Positions 46,836 to 56,617 of a stretch of 62,000 bases of DNA are shown piece after piece. Position 1 is the first letter of the stretch, and each line of letters begins with the position of its first letter. The position numbers and the translations under genes were made by a program. The stretch is taken from assembly GCA_015680685.1 (NCBI GenBank), contig MNCI01001846.1, positions 69,250 through 131,249 on the forward strand, written 5' to 3'. The DNA comes from Gnetum montanum (Eukaryota > Streptophyta > Gnetopsida > Gnetales > Gnetaceae). The notes under the pieces were generated by a model. The model did no database searches and was not told the DNA's origin. It saw only the letters and a list, made by a program, of their open reading frames with translations.

Positions 46836-48523
46836 CAAAAATGACAGGGCAATTGACCCCTGAGACGGGGGCAATGGTACTAAGCCATGGGGAGGGGGCC
46901 TCAATTTTGGGAGAAGAGGCCTCAGGTGTTAATACGAGCCGCGTGAAGGTTCCAGTGCGTGAGGCGGCCCCAGCTATTAGCGGAAGCTGCGTACAGACTG
47001 GGGTGCATGAGGAGGCCCCAGCTACTGGAACCAGTGACGCACAGACTCCAGTGCGTGAAAGGGAAACAGATAGGGAAGATGATGAAATCACCACTGTCGC
47101 CAGAAGAGGTAATGAGTGCATTAGCGTGCTTGAAAAATATGTTGATGGAGGAAATGTCTAACCGAGTTACGCTACAGGGGAAGAAGATGTCTCAACGTCT
47201 GCTGCTGTCAGCAAAATGTGGAAAGACTTCCCTGATAAATTTGCCTTCATGGAAGGCGTTGTCAGCAACATGATCGAGCATCTGGAACGCATTGAACCTG
47301 GCGCTGGTAAGTTAACAAAGTTATGACATAAGGTCTTGATAATGTGTCATCTGTATTGATGCTTGTTTTCTGTTAGGAGCTCACCTCCGATGGGATCCCG
47401 CAGAGCCCATTGATCTGGGCACAGCGGAACCTCCACTTGATGGGGCAGTCGTGCCACGCCACATTTATGAGGAAATACGTAAATGTGCGCTGCGCTTGAC
47501 ACGCTCCATATGGGAAAGTAGAAACATGAATGAAAACCTATGGAAGAAGTTGCAGCGGTCGGAGGGGAAGATTGAATCCTTGACCAAGGAGGTCGAGGAT
47601 TTGAGGGCGCGGTGCGAGTTCCTAGAGGCGCGTATGACGGGGGATGAAGATTGGCGTACCACTGTTATTGATCACTCCCATTATTGGACAGCGATTAAGA
47701 ACAACGTACAGACCAGCCGGGCGTTAATAGAGCAGAGGATGCAAATCGAACTGCTAGCTCAGGAAAGTCGGGACTGGAGGGACTACTGCGCCAGCGTACA
47801 GGAATGGGGGCAGACGGAGAAAGACCACAAGCATGTAGATAAAAGGCAAAGTGCTACTTATAGACAGCGTTACTGTGAGTCTACCATTAAAGCTCGATCC
47901 CTAGAGGTTTTTGTGGATACCATCGGAGTATCCGAAGTGTTCAAGAAGTTCGAAGAGCAGGTGACCGTAACTGCGTCCCCAGAGAGAGCGGTGGTTTTCC
48001 CTGGGAATCAAGCTTCGATCCCTACTTTCTTCCTAGATCCACCCTCCTGGAGTAGCGTGGAAAAAGGGAAGGTGAAAGCTGGGGCGGCTTCGGGCGAAGA
48101 TGTGTGGCCAGACCTGACAGAGGATGAGATCATGTAGTGTTTGTGGACCGGTTTGGACAAGCTTCCCTTTGCTGCGGAAGCCGGGCCGTCGCGAGTAAGT
48201 TTACGCATGGCTTAGTCGGCAAATTTTCTCTGACTAGCATCGTTTATTCTAACTTTGGTGTTATTTGCTTTTAGGTACCAGAAGAAGGTAGAGAGAGTAT
48301 GCCAGCTGAAGAGCTGGGAGAGGAAGCAGCGGAAGCAGAGGTGGAACGAGATGATGGAGAGCGTCTTCCTGTGGAGCCAATGCCAGAACGAGAGCCTCGT
48401 GAAGAGATAATCCTTCATGGAGGGATAATTCCCAGAAATGATGACCCATTGGAGGACGACCTTTTAGGGCTGGATTCAGAGTTGAGAGATACGGGCGATA
48501 GTGGCAGTAAGGGGAATGTGTAA
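46836..48523 (+). other. Exons 5-7 of the antisense gene: coiled coil and acidic tail
   Basis: Exon 5 contains two or three imperfect repeats around VREAAPA, VHEEAPATG and VRERETD. Exon 6 is helical and charged (NMNENLWKKLQRSEGKIESL, then TKEVEDLRARCEFLEARM) with a leucine heptad pattern expected for a coiled coil. Exon 7 is strongly acidic (ELGEEAAEAEVERDDGERLP). A globular domain followed by a coiled coil and charged tail is the same general plan as the second ORF of element A. Confidence 0.6.
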
Positions 48524-48679
48524 TTATTATTTACGCAAAATTTTGTTAATGCTGACTAGGAAGGCTTGTTATAAAACTTGGCGGATGTGTTGAATTCCAA
48601 TCACATATTTTTTTTTCTTATTTCATCGATGGAGTACAAGTGCAACCGTTGAAAAGTTAGGTAATAATGATTTAATTCC

Positions 48680-49100
48680 TAGTTTAAGGCCATTGCGGGC
48701 CTGATGCATAAAGTAAAATAAGCATGAATGATGATTGTAGACAACTTCGGATGGCTAGTTTAAGGCCGTTGCGGGCTGACATATGAACTTGCGTAAATTA
48801 GCTAGTTTAAGGCCATTGCGGGCCAGCGTATGAACTTGCGTAAATAAGCTACTAGTTTAAGGCCATTGCGGGCCGACATATGAATTTGCGTAAATAAAAA
48901 AGCTACTAGTTTAAGGCCATTGCGGGCTGGCATATGAATTTGTGTAAATAAAAAAGCTACTAGTTTAAGGCCATTGCGGGCCGTCATATGAACTTGCGTA
49001 AATTAGCTAGTAGTTTAAGGCCATTGCGGGCCGGCGTATGAATTTGCGTAAATAAGCTACTAGTTTAAGGCCATTGCGGGCCGACGTATGAATTAGTAAT
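48680..49100. repeat. Minisatellite, eight copies of about 50-55 bp, in D
   Basis: Each unit contains TAGTTTAAGGCCATTGCGGG then CC, ATATGAA and TTGCGTAAAT. Copies begin near 48681, 48757, 48803, 48853, 48907, 48962, 49011 and 49062. It lies between the antisense gene's 3' end and the protease. The GCGTAAAT element is also part of the LTR hairpin repeat. Confidence 0.92.
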
Positions 49101-49205
49101 AAAAAAGATAGCACGCAACAGGTGAAAAGCGTAAACCCAGCAAGCCAACATAGCGTAAAAGGGTGTTGAAATAACAAAAGAAGCTGCTAAACGAGGAGTG
49201 TGCTA

Positions 49206-49284
49206 ACTTACATGAGAATAGTGTTACATGCAAAAGACCATTGTTCAACCATCAATACGCAATTGTTTCTTAATGGCCTTTACG
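49206..49284 (-). promoter_or_regulatory. Candidate 5' splice sites after D protease
   Basis: Two GT sites lie where an Ogre-type intron should begin. AAC/GTAAAG with the exon ending at 49284 is in the protease frame before its TGA and would join in phase 0 to the pol exon at 43966. CAT/GTAAGT with the exon ending at 49212 is a stronger consensus, also phase 0, but follows TGA (49247-49245) and a TAA. The predicted intron would be 5.2-5.3 kb and would contain the whole antisense gene. Confidence 0.4.
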
Positions 49285-50252
49285 TTAAGCGCTGCGTAAG
49301 GGCGAGGAGGCTTATGGTTTGACTCCTCTACGCTGTCATCCAGAAATGGAAGGTCGGCCTAGGCTAGACCGTCGGCATTGTCGTCGTTCTGTTTAGGGGC
49401 CTGGAGATAGGACTGATCGTCAGTCGCTTCGATCTCTGAACCCCGTTCTTCTTCAATGTTGTTAACGGTCCTGGGGGTGACCTCATCGCCGCGTATGATA
49501 ACCTCCCCCCCGGAGTAGGGCAAGTGTATCTCTTGATGTATCGGCGACGAGACTGCCCTCAGCTGGGCTAACCACGACCTCCCTAGGATTAAGTTGAAGC
49601 CAGGCATCTCCTCGACGACTAAGAATGTAGCTTTAGTTGGGAATTGATTCCCCGCCACAAAATCGATACGCACCGTCCCCTTGACTTGAACCCTTGCTCC
49701 GTTGAACGATTTTACGCAAGCTGTCATCGTGGGAGTGATCTGGTCGACCAATCCCAACCTATCCATGATGGAATAGGGGACGACATTGGCAGCTGTGCCA
49801 TCATCCACGTGTATCCTCCAGATCTGGTATTGGCCGACCCGAATGGTAATGAACATGGGCTCCGTCGTTACTTGACCTTTCTCCAAATCATCTTTGACAG
49901 ACTCGTCCAGGAAGGTCAACAAGGTGGGCTTGGGTTGTTCGGCTTCAGAAGAAAACATGATAGCGTGTATCGATTCCTCTTCCGCCGGCAGGCTGGCGTC
50001 CACTGATATGGACGTCAACATGCGTACCATAGCCTCGCGGTGTTCTTGAGAGGTCATCAGTAGGTCGTATAGGCTCAGTGTTGTATTCTTTTGTTTGAGA
50101 GCTTGTTTGACCTGCGTGAACGCGTCGAGGAGGTCCTTCTCCCAGCAGGGTTGTTTATCCCCCTTGTCCTCCTCCATTCGGCCCAAAAGACGGATCTCTC
50201 GGGGCGGAGCGATGTCAGTGGGAGGGTTCTTTTTTCTGCCAAGAGAAGGTGG
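49245..50252 (-). pseudogene. Element D protease region
   Basis: From about 50186 the frame gives a conserved lead-in, then WRIHVDDGTAANVVPYSIMD, the retroviral-type aspartic protease active site (D-x-G; here DDGT), and FNLILGRSWLAQLRAVSS, the family ILGRxWL block. Tat-lineage elements use this form. A TAG at about 49361 interrupts the frame, which then continues in phase as ADLPFLDDSVEESNHKPPRP to TGA at 49247-49245. Protease cleaves the Gag-Pol precursor in the particle. It is in the same frame as the upstream zinc-knuckle part of gag; two TAG codons lie between them (50274 and about 50256). Confidence 0.88.
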
Positions 50253-50273
50253 CTACGTTTCTGTACCTTTAGC

Positions 50274-53007
50274 CTACTTCTGGGGCATGGACAAAGGCAC
50301 AGAGGCTAGGGGCCTGGGCTTAGGGAAGCCGAGCGTAGGGTGGTTTTTTGTTGCATTAACTGCGTTTTCCTCCTTTTGCTTGGGAGGCGATGGTTGGTGA
50401 CGCTGGCTAGAGGTCTGCCCCTGCGTGAGAGGAGCCGCTTGCGGTTTTGGCGCCCTAATGATAAAGGGCGCTCTCGGCATGGACACGGAGGAAGCCGCGG
50501 CTTGGGTTGACTGAGGGTGCGCTTGGGAAGGTGCCCTTATGATGAATGGTGGCCGTGAGACCCCACTAGCTGCTGAAGAAGTAGTTGGCCCCCTCGGTGA
50601 GCTGGCGGGCACGCGCAAAAGAAAAGGTTGTTTTGGCGGTCCCTTACACTCACTGTCCGTACTCACCACAGTGATTGTATAAGGATCGTAATTCGTGTTC
50701 AATGGATCCTTGTATACGTGCAGTGTTTGGTTTTCTGGACGCGTAGGGTTACTGCTGTCTAGTTTTAGATGACCTTCGTCGATCATGCGTTGAATGTCAT
50801 CCTTCAACGCCCAGCAGTAATCCGTGTCATGACCACACATTTGGTGATAGTCACAGAAATGGTCCAGCCTGAAAGATCTCGGAACTGCGGGTTCGTTAGG
50901 CAGAGCTAAAGAAGGATCCTTCAGCAGTTCACAGTTATGTCTATGGCGCTTCAGGGCCTCCTCGGACACTTTCTTAGGCTGAATGTGTCCTGCCGCTAAC
51001 AGTTGTTTCAACAGTTCAGAATGTTTCACGGGTAGAGTCGCATATTTTGAACGATCTTTACGCTCAAAATTTGGCTTTGGCTGGGAAGCCTGTTCAGGGG
51101 CAGCTGTGGTTTGGCTGGTGGCGGCATCAGCTGTGGCCTCAGGGGGCACTGTTGTGGGTGCCTTCTTGTTCTTATTTTTTGCGTTTTCTGTTAACGCTGC
51201 TACTGTCGTTGTCGCTGCCTTGCCCTTGTCTTTGGCTTTGTTGTGTGTGTTTTTGTAGGCGACATGCCGGGTCTTTGCTGGCCTCCGCAGCGTCCTAGAT
51301 GCTTCGGACCTGTGCGAAAGCCTACCGTATACCGCCAGGGGAAAGATAATACAGCTTAGACTTAATAAAGTCGTTGACTGCTCCCTTGAATATAGCGAGT
51401 AGATGGGAATCCGCGATCGGGTCGCGGATCTCATTCAAGGTAGCATTCCAACGCTGTATAAACTTTTGGACTGGCTCGAGCGGGTCTTGTTTCACCCCCA
51501 TAAGCTGTTCCAACGTGACTTCCGGCTTCATATTGTATTTGAAGCGGGTCACAAATTGAGTCAGCAGCTCTTCCAAGGTTGAAATGGAAGAGCGTGGGAG
51601 GGCTCTATACCAGTCTAAAGCTTTCCCCGTTAAAGACATCGCGAAGACTCGGATCAAAGTGTGCGACCACTGTTGTAACAACAAAGATTCAGATCTAAAG
51701 GTGGCTAGATGAGTGTTGGGATCTCCCTCCCCATTATATTTGGTAAAGTGAGGGAGAGCCATCCCTGGTGGCAACGACAGCACGGGGACTGCTGGGTTGA
51801 TCGGATCATCCTGATAGAAGTCCATGATCTGAATAGTATCAGATCCAGCGGTCTTAAGGCGTCTTACTTCCTCGGTAAGCGTCTGGATAAGCTGGAAAGC
51901 TTGATCCAGACCTGTTAACGGAGGTGTTTGTGCAGCAGGCACAAGAGGTTGGACTGGGAGGGCAGCCCTAGGAAATTGAAATGCTGGGGGTGGTTGGCTA
52001 ACCGCTGGTGGAGCAGGCATTCCTGCCGGCTGGGGGGCCTACGAAGACCACCATCCCCCGGCCTGAGACGAGGGGTTAACTCCTGCCTGCTGCATAGGGT
52101 AACGATAAGTATATTGAGGAAACACCTGCAAAGATTGTGCCGCAGGTGCGACCGAAGGCTGTGCACCGTACACCGTAGACGGGTGGTGTTGCGTAGCCGG
52201 GTTGATCCATTGACTTGTTGCAGGATATTGCATAAAGGTCTGCTGTGGTATAGCTGCGGTATTTTGTTGAGTTGGTGGGGGCGGGAACATTTGCGCTGAA
52301 CGAGTTATTGGTACAGTGTGAGCCTGTACCTGAGGGATAAAATGGGGCACGGCGGTTGCCGGGATCACTGCCGAAATACTAATTACCTGTTGCAACGGAC
52401 CCACCCCCGCGTTATGATGCGATTGTTGTAACCCAGATGGCTGCATGTTGACCTGCGGAAGGACAGGGATTTGCGTCTAGGCCGTCGTGGCTGAGTCCAG
52501 AGAGGCTGCCTCTCTGTTGAAAGGGAACAACGGATTTACGTACACGTGGGGAGTCAGAGTATGGAACGAATGCTCGGACAGGGCCGCGAATTCGTCCTCT
52601 GCCTCTTCCTCATGCTGGGGCTCTACCCCGGGTTGTGAAGTCTGGCCTCTGGCCATGACCAACTGTGTAATAAGCTCGTGTTGGTGTTTGGTCAAGGGGA
52701 TTATGTCATAGGCCGTTGGCTTAAAATCATAACCCCCTCGATGGAGCACCTCAAAGTTTCGCTTCGCCTCCAGCTCAGCTCGGCTAAGAGCCAGCCTCGC
52801 CTGGATTTTGATGCATATGAAATTTTATTCTTCAGGGGTTATAACCGTGAAGATGGGCTCCTTCCCCTGAAGCCTCAATGAACGGCGTAATGGTCCCTGA
52901 GGTCCCGTTGCACCAGGAGCTGGTCCTGTGACCACCGTAGGATTCACAGGCGCGACACCCAGATCGAGGGTAACCATGGCGGTTGTGTTTGAGTAAAATG
53001 AATCCAT
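50274..53007 (-). pseudogene. gag: Element D gag
   Basis: Starts at ATG 53007 (MDSFYSNTTAMVTLDLG), continues through a proline/glutamine-rich part and then the retrotransposon gag fold (PHFTKYNGEGDPNTHLATF, LTGKALDWYRALP, FVTRFKYNMKPEVTLEQLM) to about 51322. Stops TAA and TAG at about 52825, 52477 and 52039 interrupt it. Near 51320 the reading shifts frame and continues as a lysine-rich part, a knuckle-like CDYHQMCGHDTDYCWALK and a proline-rich end with repeated PPFIIRAP. The shift may be a mutation or a natural frameshift. The 5' leader from primer site to ATG is about 225 bases. Confidence 0.9.
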
Positions 53008-53231
53008 TTGGTCGATGAGGTCAACGGTGAATGATAATCGGATCTAAAAGAAAACGGCTGGCAACAAAAAGCAGAAAAGGCTTTCTACCCTGTAGGATTT
53101 CAAAGAAATCGTCCTTGCGACCGATCTATACCACATGATTAACCGTAGACTTCCCTAGAGGTATTATGTCTATGGTTTAGGGTATTGATCACTACCAGGG
53201 CTACCTGAAATATTCGGATCGGAGCCTGAAG

Positions 53232-53249
53232 GCCCTCCTTCTAGCGCCA
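53232..53249 (-). other. Element D primer binding site
   Basis: On minus, TGGCGCTAGAAGGAGGGC begins six bases inside the 5' LTR. The TGG start fits the CCA end of a tRNA; the tRNA was not identified. Confidence 0.7.
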
Positions 53250-53930
53250 GAAAACTGTAGCGACGGAAAACGTCAGCAGCTGGAAATACCGACCGAAATT
53301 CCGGCGTACACAGTTTTAGCCACGGATCCATGCGAGGGCTATGCTGGAAAAACGAATCCGCGGCACCCTGAACGGGGACTTACGGGTCAGTAAAACAATG
53401 GAAATTACGTGAAAAGAAAGCGATCTAATTCAAGGCGTCGTAAAACGAGGAGAAAATGATGTGGATGGATTGGAACGGTGATAATGCTAAACACGATGAA
53501 AAGAGGTTGACATAAGAGAAGCTTGTAGCTTCAAGATATGTGCTTTGACTTAAAAATGTATATTTCATATGAGAAATTACACTGGGGAATCCCCGATTAC
53601 AGGATGTGAAGCAAGCACAAACAACAAGCAAACGGTCTAAACAGAAGTCCGATCTACCTCGTGGGCTACAGCTGAGATGCAAGGTGGGTCAAGCTTTGAC
53701 GTCTACTGATCAATTATTTCTGATTGATAGAGTCTTTTCAGCAGAACGATTACTCCTTTCACCGGTGCTCAAGGCGAACTGTACTCTGCTTCAGCTGTAA
53801 GGTGATGATGTCCGCGGTTGCCAAAGCGCTGTTCTCTGTATCTCTGCTCCAAAGTGCTAAGTGCTGTGGTGCTCAGAAATATGCCTCTGCTCCTCTGTTT
53901 TGCCAACCTTTGTATCTTTGTCAACTAAGG

Positions 53931-54005
53931 TATTTATAGGTCGCGATGCTCCGTGAAAAGAGACGCAACCCTGATGACGTGGGTCCCGGATATTGCAGGT
54001 CCCGT
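53931..54005 (-). promoter_or_regulatory. Element D LTR promoter: TATA box and AATATC/GGGACCC motif
   Basis: On minus, GGGACC then CAATATCCGGGACCC precede CCTATAAATA. The motif pair recalls the GATATC/GGACCC array in the LTRs of A and B although the two LTR families are otherwise unrelated. Confidence 0.55.
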
Positions 54006-54166
54006 TGACTTGATCATTTTAAGTCAGACTGTGACTACGCACAACACGCTCGTTTGTGTGTTGTGCGTGTAGAGAGCAGGTACATGCTGAGCGTGCTTCA
54101 ACTGTCTTCAGGCTGCATTACACTCATTCACGCTGTGTCGCGTAACCACGCGTAAATAATGTGCCA

Positions 54167-54464
54167 CTTACGCTCACTACGCAGCCGTGAATGATGAAGC
54201 GTAAACAATGTGCAACTTACGCTCACTACGCAACTGTGCGTGATGAAGCGTAAACAATGTGCAGCTTACGCTCACTACGCAGCCACGCGTGATGAAGCGT
54301 AAACAATATGTAGCTTACGCTCACTACGCAGTCGCGCGTGATGAAGCGTAAACAATGTGTAGCTTACGCTCACTACGCAGCCGCGCGTGATGAAGCGTAA
54401 ACAATGTGTAGCTTATGCTCACTACGCAGCCGCGCGTGATGAAGCGTAAATAATGTGCAGCTTT
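54167..54464. repeat. 49-bp hairpin repeats in the D right LTR, six copies
   Basis: Each unit has TTACGC and GCGTAA about 28 bases apart, able to form a stem. Six units here against three in the left LTR. Confidence 0.92.
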
Positions 54465-54722
54465 AATGATGGCGTACACAATGGCACGCACCGCCGCGTA
54501 ACAAGCGTAAAGACAAGTTACTCATGCGTTGCAAGAAAAAGTATTGAACTGTTGTGCTTCTCTAGACTCTACCTTCGACTGTCTTGGAGCTAATTATGCT
54601 CATTACGCTGCCATGCGTGATAGAGCGTAAACTTGTCCTTGAACAAAATTGATGCACGCTCTTGCTTGAATTGCGAATCTTTGCCTGAGGCCGACTTGTG
54701 ATTTTCACGGTGTTTCACATTA

Positions 54723-55660
54723 TATGTCCTTTTTAATTCCCAAGGGTCCATGAGAAAGTATGTCAATGGATATTTTGAATAGGATTTCAAAGACCAAAAG
54801 TAGAAATAATTCTATCTTTATTGTGGTGGATAGGTTCTTCAAGATGGCACACTTCCTTTCATGTAAAAGATGAGTGATGAATCTCATATTACAAATTTAT
54901 TTTTCCAACATGTTGTAAAGTTGCATGGGATTCCTTTGAATATTAATAGTCATAGAGACTCCAAGTTCACTAGTCACTTTTGGAGGTCCCTTTGAAAAAT
55001 TTTAGGGATAAAGTTCAATTTTCCTAACGCATATCATCCATAATTTGATGACAAAACAAAAGTGATGAATAAATCTTTACCAAAGTTTTAAAGATATTTT
55101 TATGATGGACAACACAATTGGTTGAAAAATTTGTTGTGCCATGCTAAATTTTCCTACAATAATGCTTTTCATGTTACTATTGGTAATAGTCCATTTAAGG
55201 TAAATTATGATTTTTGTTCAAAGATGGTGGATAGTGTGACAAGATTTAATGAAGAAGCTCAACTATGCATTTTTTTTATGCAAGAGATGAAGGATCTTCA
55301 TGCTCAAGTGATGGAAAATCTTAAGAAGAAGGATAAAGAAAGAGTCCTCAAGAGAAATGAGGGAAAGTGGAAGTCTAAATTTGTTATTGGCTTTCTAATT
55401 TGGGTGTAGTTGAAGAAGAAAAGGGTGAGAGATGCTGACTTCTCAAAGTTAAAAGCTATGAAGATGGTTCCTTTTAAGATAAAGGCCAAAATTAAAGATA
55501 TTGCTTTTGAAATTAACTTACCAAATAATGTGGTTATGTCTCTTATGTTTAATGTTGTAGATCTTATGCATTACCATGGATAGGTAGATGATGAAACCAT
55601 GCAAGGTAGCATCAATGAGTTGAAAAGGAGTATTGAAAATTCCAAGCCTTTGATGGAGAG
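54723..55660 (+). pseudogene. pol: Element E integrase core and C-terminus
   Basis: After D the frame continues PKGPWESMSMDILNRISKTK and IFIVVDRFFKMAHFLSC, the start of the Gypsy integrase core. Then [19 protein letters not shown] (the family SDRD block, with S to H), NAYHP, NAFHVTIGNSPFKVNY and a lysine-rich C-terminus. At least two frameshifts and several stops are present. Confidence 0.8.
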
Positions 55661-55858
55661 GAAGGCAATTGTACTCTAGAGAAAAAAAACTTCTAGCATC
55701 TATGGAATGACGAAGCATGAGTACTTAATCCATTAGAAGGATCAAAACTATGGCTGATGTTGTATGAATCCTTGAGTCCAAACTTGCTAAGTGAGGATCA
55801 CTTCTACCCTTACTCCCTTATTTACTTGAGTTTACTTTTAGAAGGATGGAAGAGCTAA
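55661..55858. other. Element E tail between integrase and probable LTR
   Basis: No recognisable coding sequence; ends in a purine-rich run that may be the polypurine tract. Confidence 0.4.
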
Positions 55859-56496
55859 TGTAGGGACACCTCTTCCATGCTTCATTTTCACTCTTATAGT
55901 TGGAAAGACATCTTAGAGATCAAGGAGATGTCTTGGTGAAGAGTTGGGCATGCACAAGACAATCCTAATTACAAAGGAGATGTCATGTCTTAGAGGAAGA
56001 TGTTTTGTTCTACAGGTATACATCTTTAACAACCAAGAGACATCTCATCTAAGAGTTTAAGATGATAGAGGGATGTCTTACTAAGGCTTTAGAAATTCCA
56101 TACAACCAAGGAAAGTTCCATGTTTGTAGTTTCAAGTTTTGAAATAGCTAAAAAAGATAAGAACAAGATGAAAATAAATGGAAACATGCAAGTTGAGCAT
56201 AGGAAAGGTTTTTCTAGGGTTCTAATCTTAAATTTAATAAATATTATTTTAGTTTTTATGTTTTGGGCATCAAGAGTTGATCACATGAGAGTTTTTTTGA
56301 GAGAGATTACATGAGTGTATGTGTATCTCTATGGTCAATTATATTAGTTTGGCCATTATAGCTCTTAGTATGTTTGTTGTGTTGGATCCAATAGTCCTAT
56401 GTTTAGAACAGAGATCTATTTTAGTTGTGTTTTACATTGAGGAGAATCTTTGTGTGGTTGTAAAGCCTCATTAATAAAGTTAAATTTTATTCATCA
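55859..56496 (+). repeat. Probable 3' LTR of element E
   Basis: A purine-rich stretch GAAGGATGGAAGAGCTAA directly precedes TGTAGGGACACC, and the stretch ends TTATTCATCA after AATAAAG, a typical LTR polyadenylation signal. No second copy is in the window, so the limits are inferred. Confidence 0.4.
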
Positions 56497-56617
56497 ATGA
56501 TGTCGTAATTATGATATCATAGCACATACTACGTCATTGTTGATACAATATCTTTATTCAAAAATCTTGTACTTGGGCATAAGTATGACCAGAAATAAAG
56601 AATAGCTTGTACTTGGG
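56497..56617. other. Junction between elements E and B
   Basis: Contains a 14-base direct repeat (cttgtacttgggca) at about 56568 and 56607, the second copy touching the truncated LTR of B, which suggests a deletion or recombination breakpoint. Confidence 0.5.

Larger units (their letters stand above)
44379..48523 (+). pseudogene. Seven-exon gene antisense to D gag-pol
   Basis: Exons: 44379-44497, 44769-45218, 45337-45611, 45713-46753, 46836-47306, 47377-48194, 48275-48523. Every intron is GT-AG, all six junctions keep one frame, and the exons sum to 3,423 bases (1,140 residues plus TAA at 48521-48523). The product would have a lysine-rich start (MAPKTKKQNAKLAKIDEM), an HAD-like domain, a retrotransposon-extra-ORF-like domain, a coiled-coil region and an acidic tail. 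Seven in-frame stops interrupt it (45184, 45509, 46210, 46234, 46414, 47159, 48135), six of them TAG, so this copy is dead. It lies wholly between protease and RT on the other strand. Function unknown; it is not a standard retrotransposon protein. Confidence 0.75.
37715..54717 (-). mobile_element. Tat/Ogre-like Gypsy element D with antisense gene
   Basis: 17 kb element with LTRs 37715-38884 and 53256-54717, ends TGTAGCGACGG and GGTGTTTCA, and target duplications CATTA at 37710-37714 and 54718-54722. Order on minus: 5' LTR (right), primer site, gag, protease, a 5.3 kb interval containing an antisense multi-exon gene and a minisatellite, then RT, RNase H, a second archaeal-type RNase H, integrase, tandem repeats, gap, polypurine tract, 3' LTR (left). 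The second RNase H is the hallmark of the Tat lineage. About a dozen substitutions were counted by eye over the first 360 aligned LTR bases, so it is younger than E. Its GC content is clearly higher than the flanks. Confidence 0.92.
53256..54717 (-). repeat. Element D 5' LTR (right)
   Basis: 1,462 bp, the more complete LTR. The TATA box CCTATAAATA on minus lies at 53940-53931, and AATATCCGGGACCCACG on minus lies about 60 bases upstream of it. Six hairpin repeats at 54167-54464 fall in the upstream U3 part. Confidence 0.93.
36060..56496 (+). mobile_element. Chromovirus-like Gypsy element E, 5'-truncated, interrupted by D
   Basis: Pol runs on plus from the RT N-terminus at about 36070 to 37714 and resumes at 54723 after element D. 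Joining 37714 to 54723 restores the integrase. No gag or 5' LTR remains on the left, where the element is joined to the Athila-like LTR. A probable 3' LTR ends near 56496. Many stops and frameshifts make it one of the older elements in the window. Confidence 0.8.
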
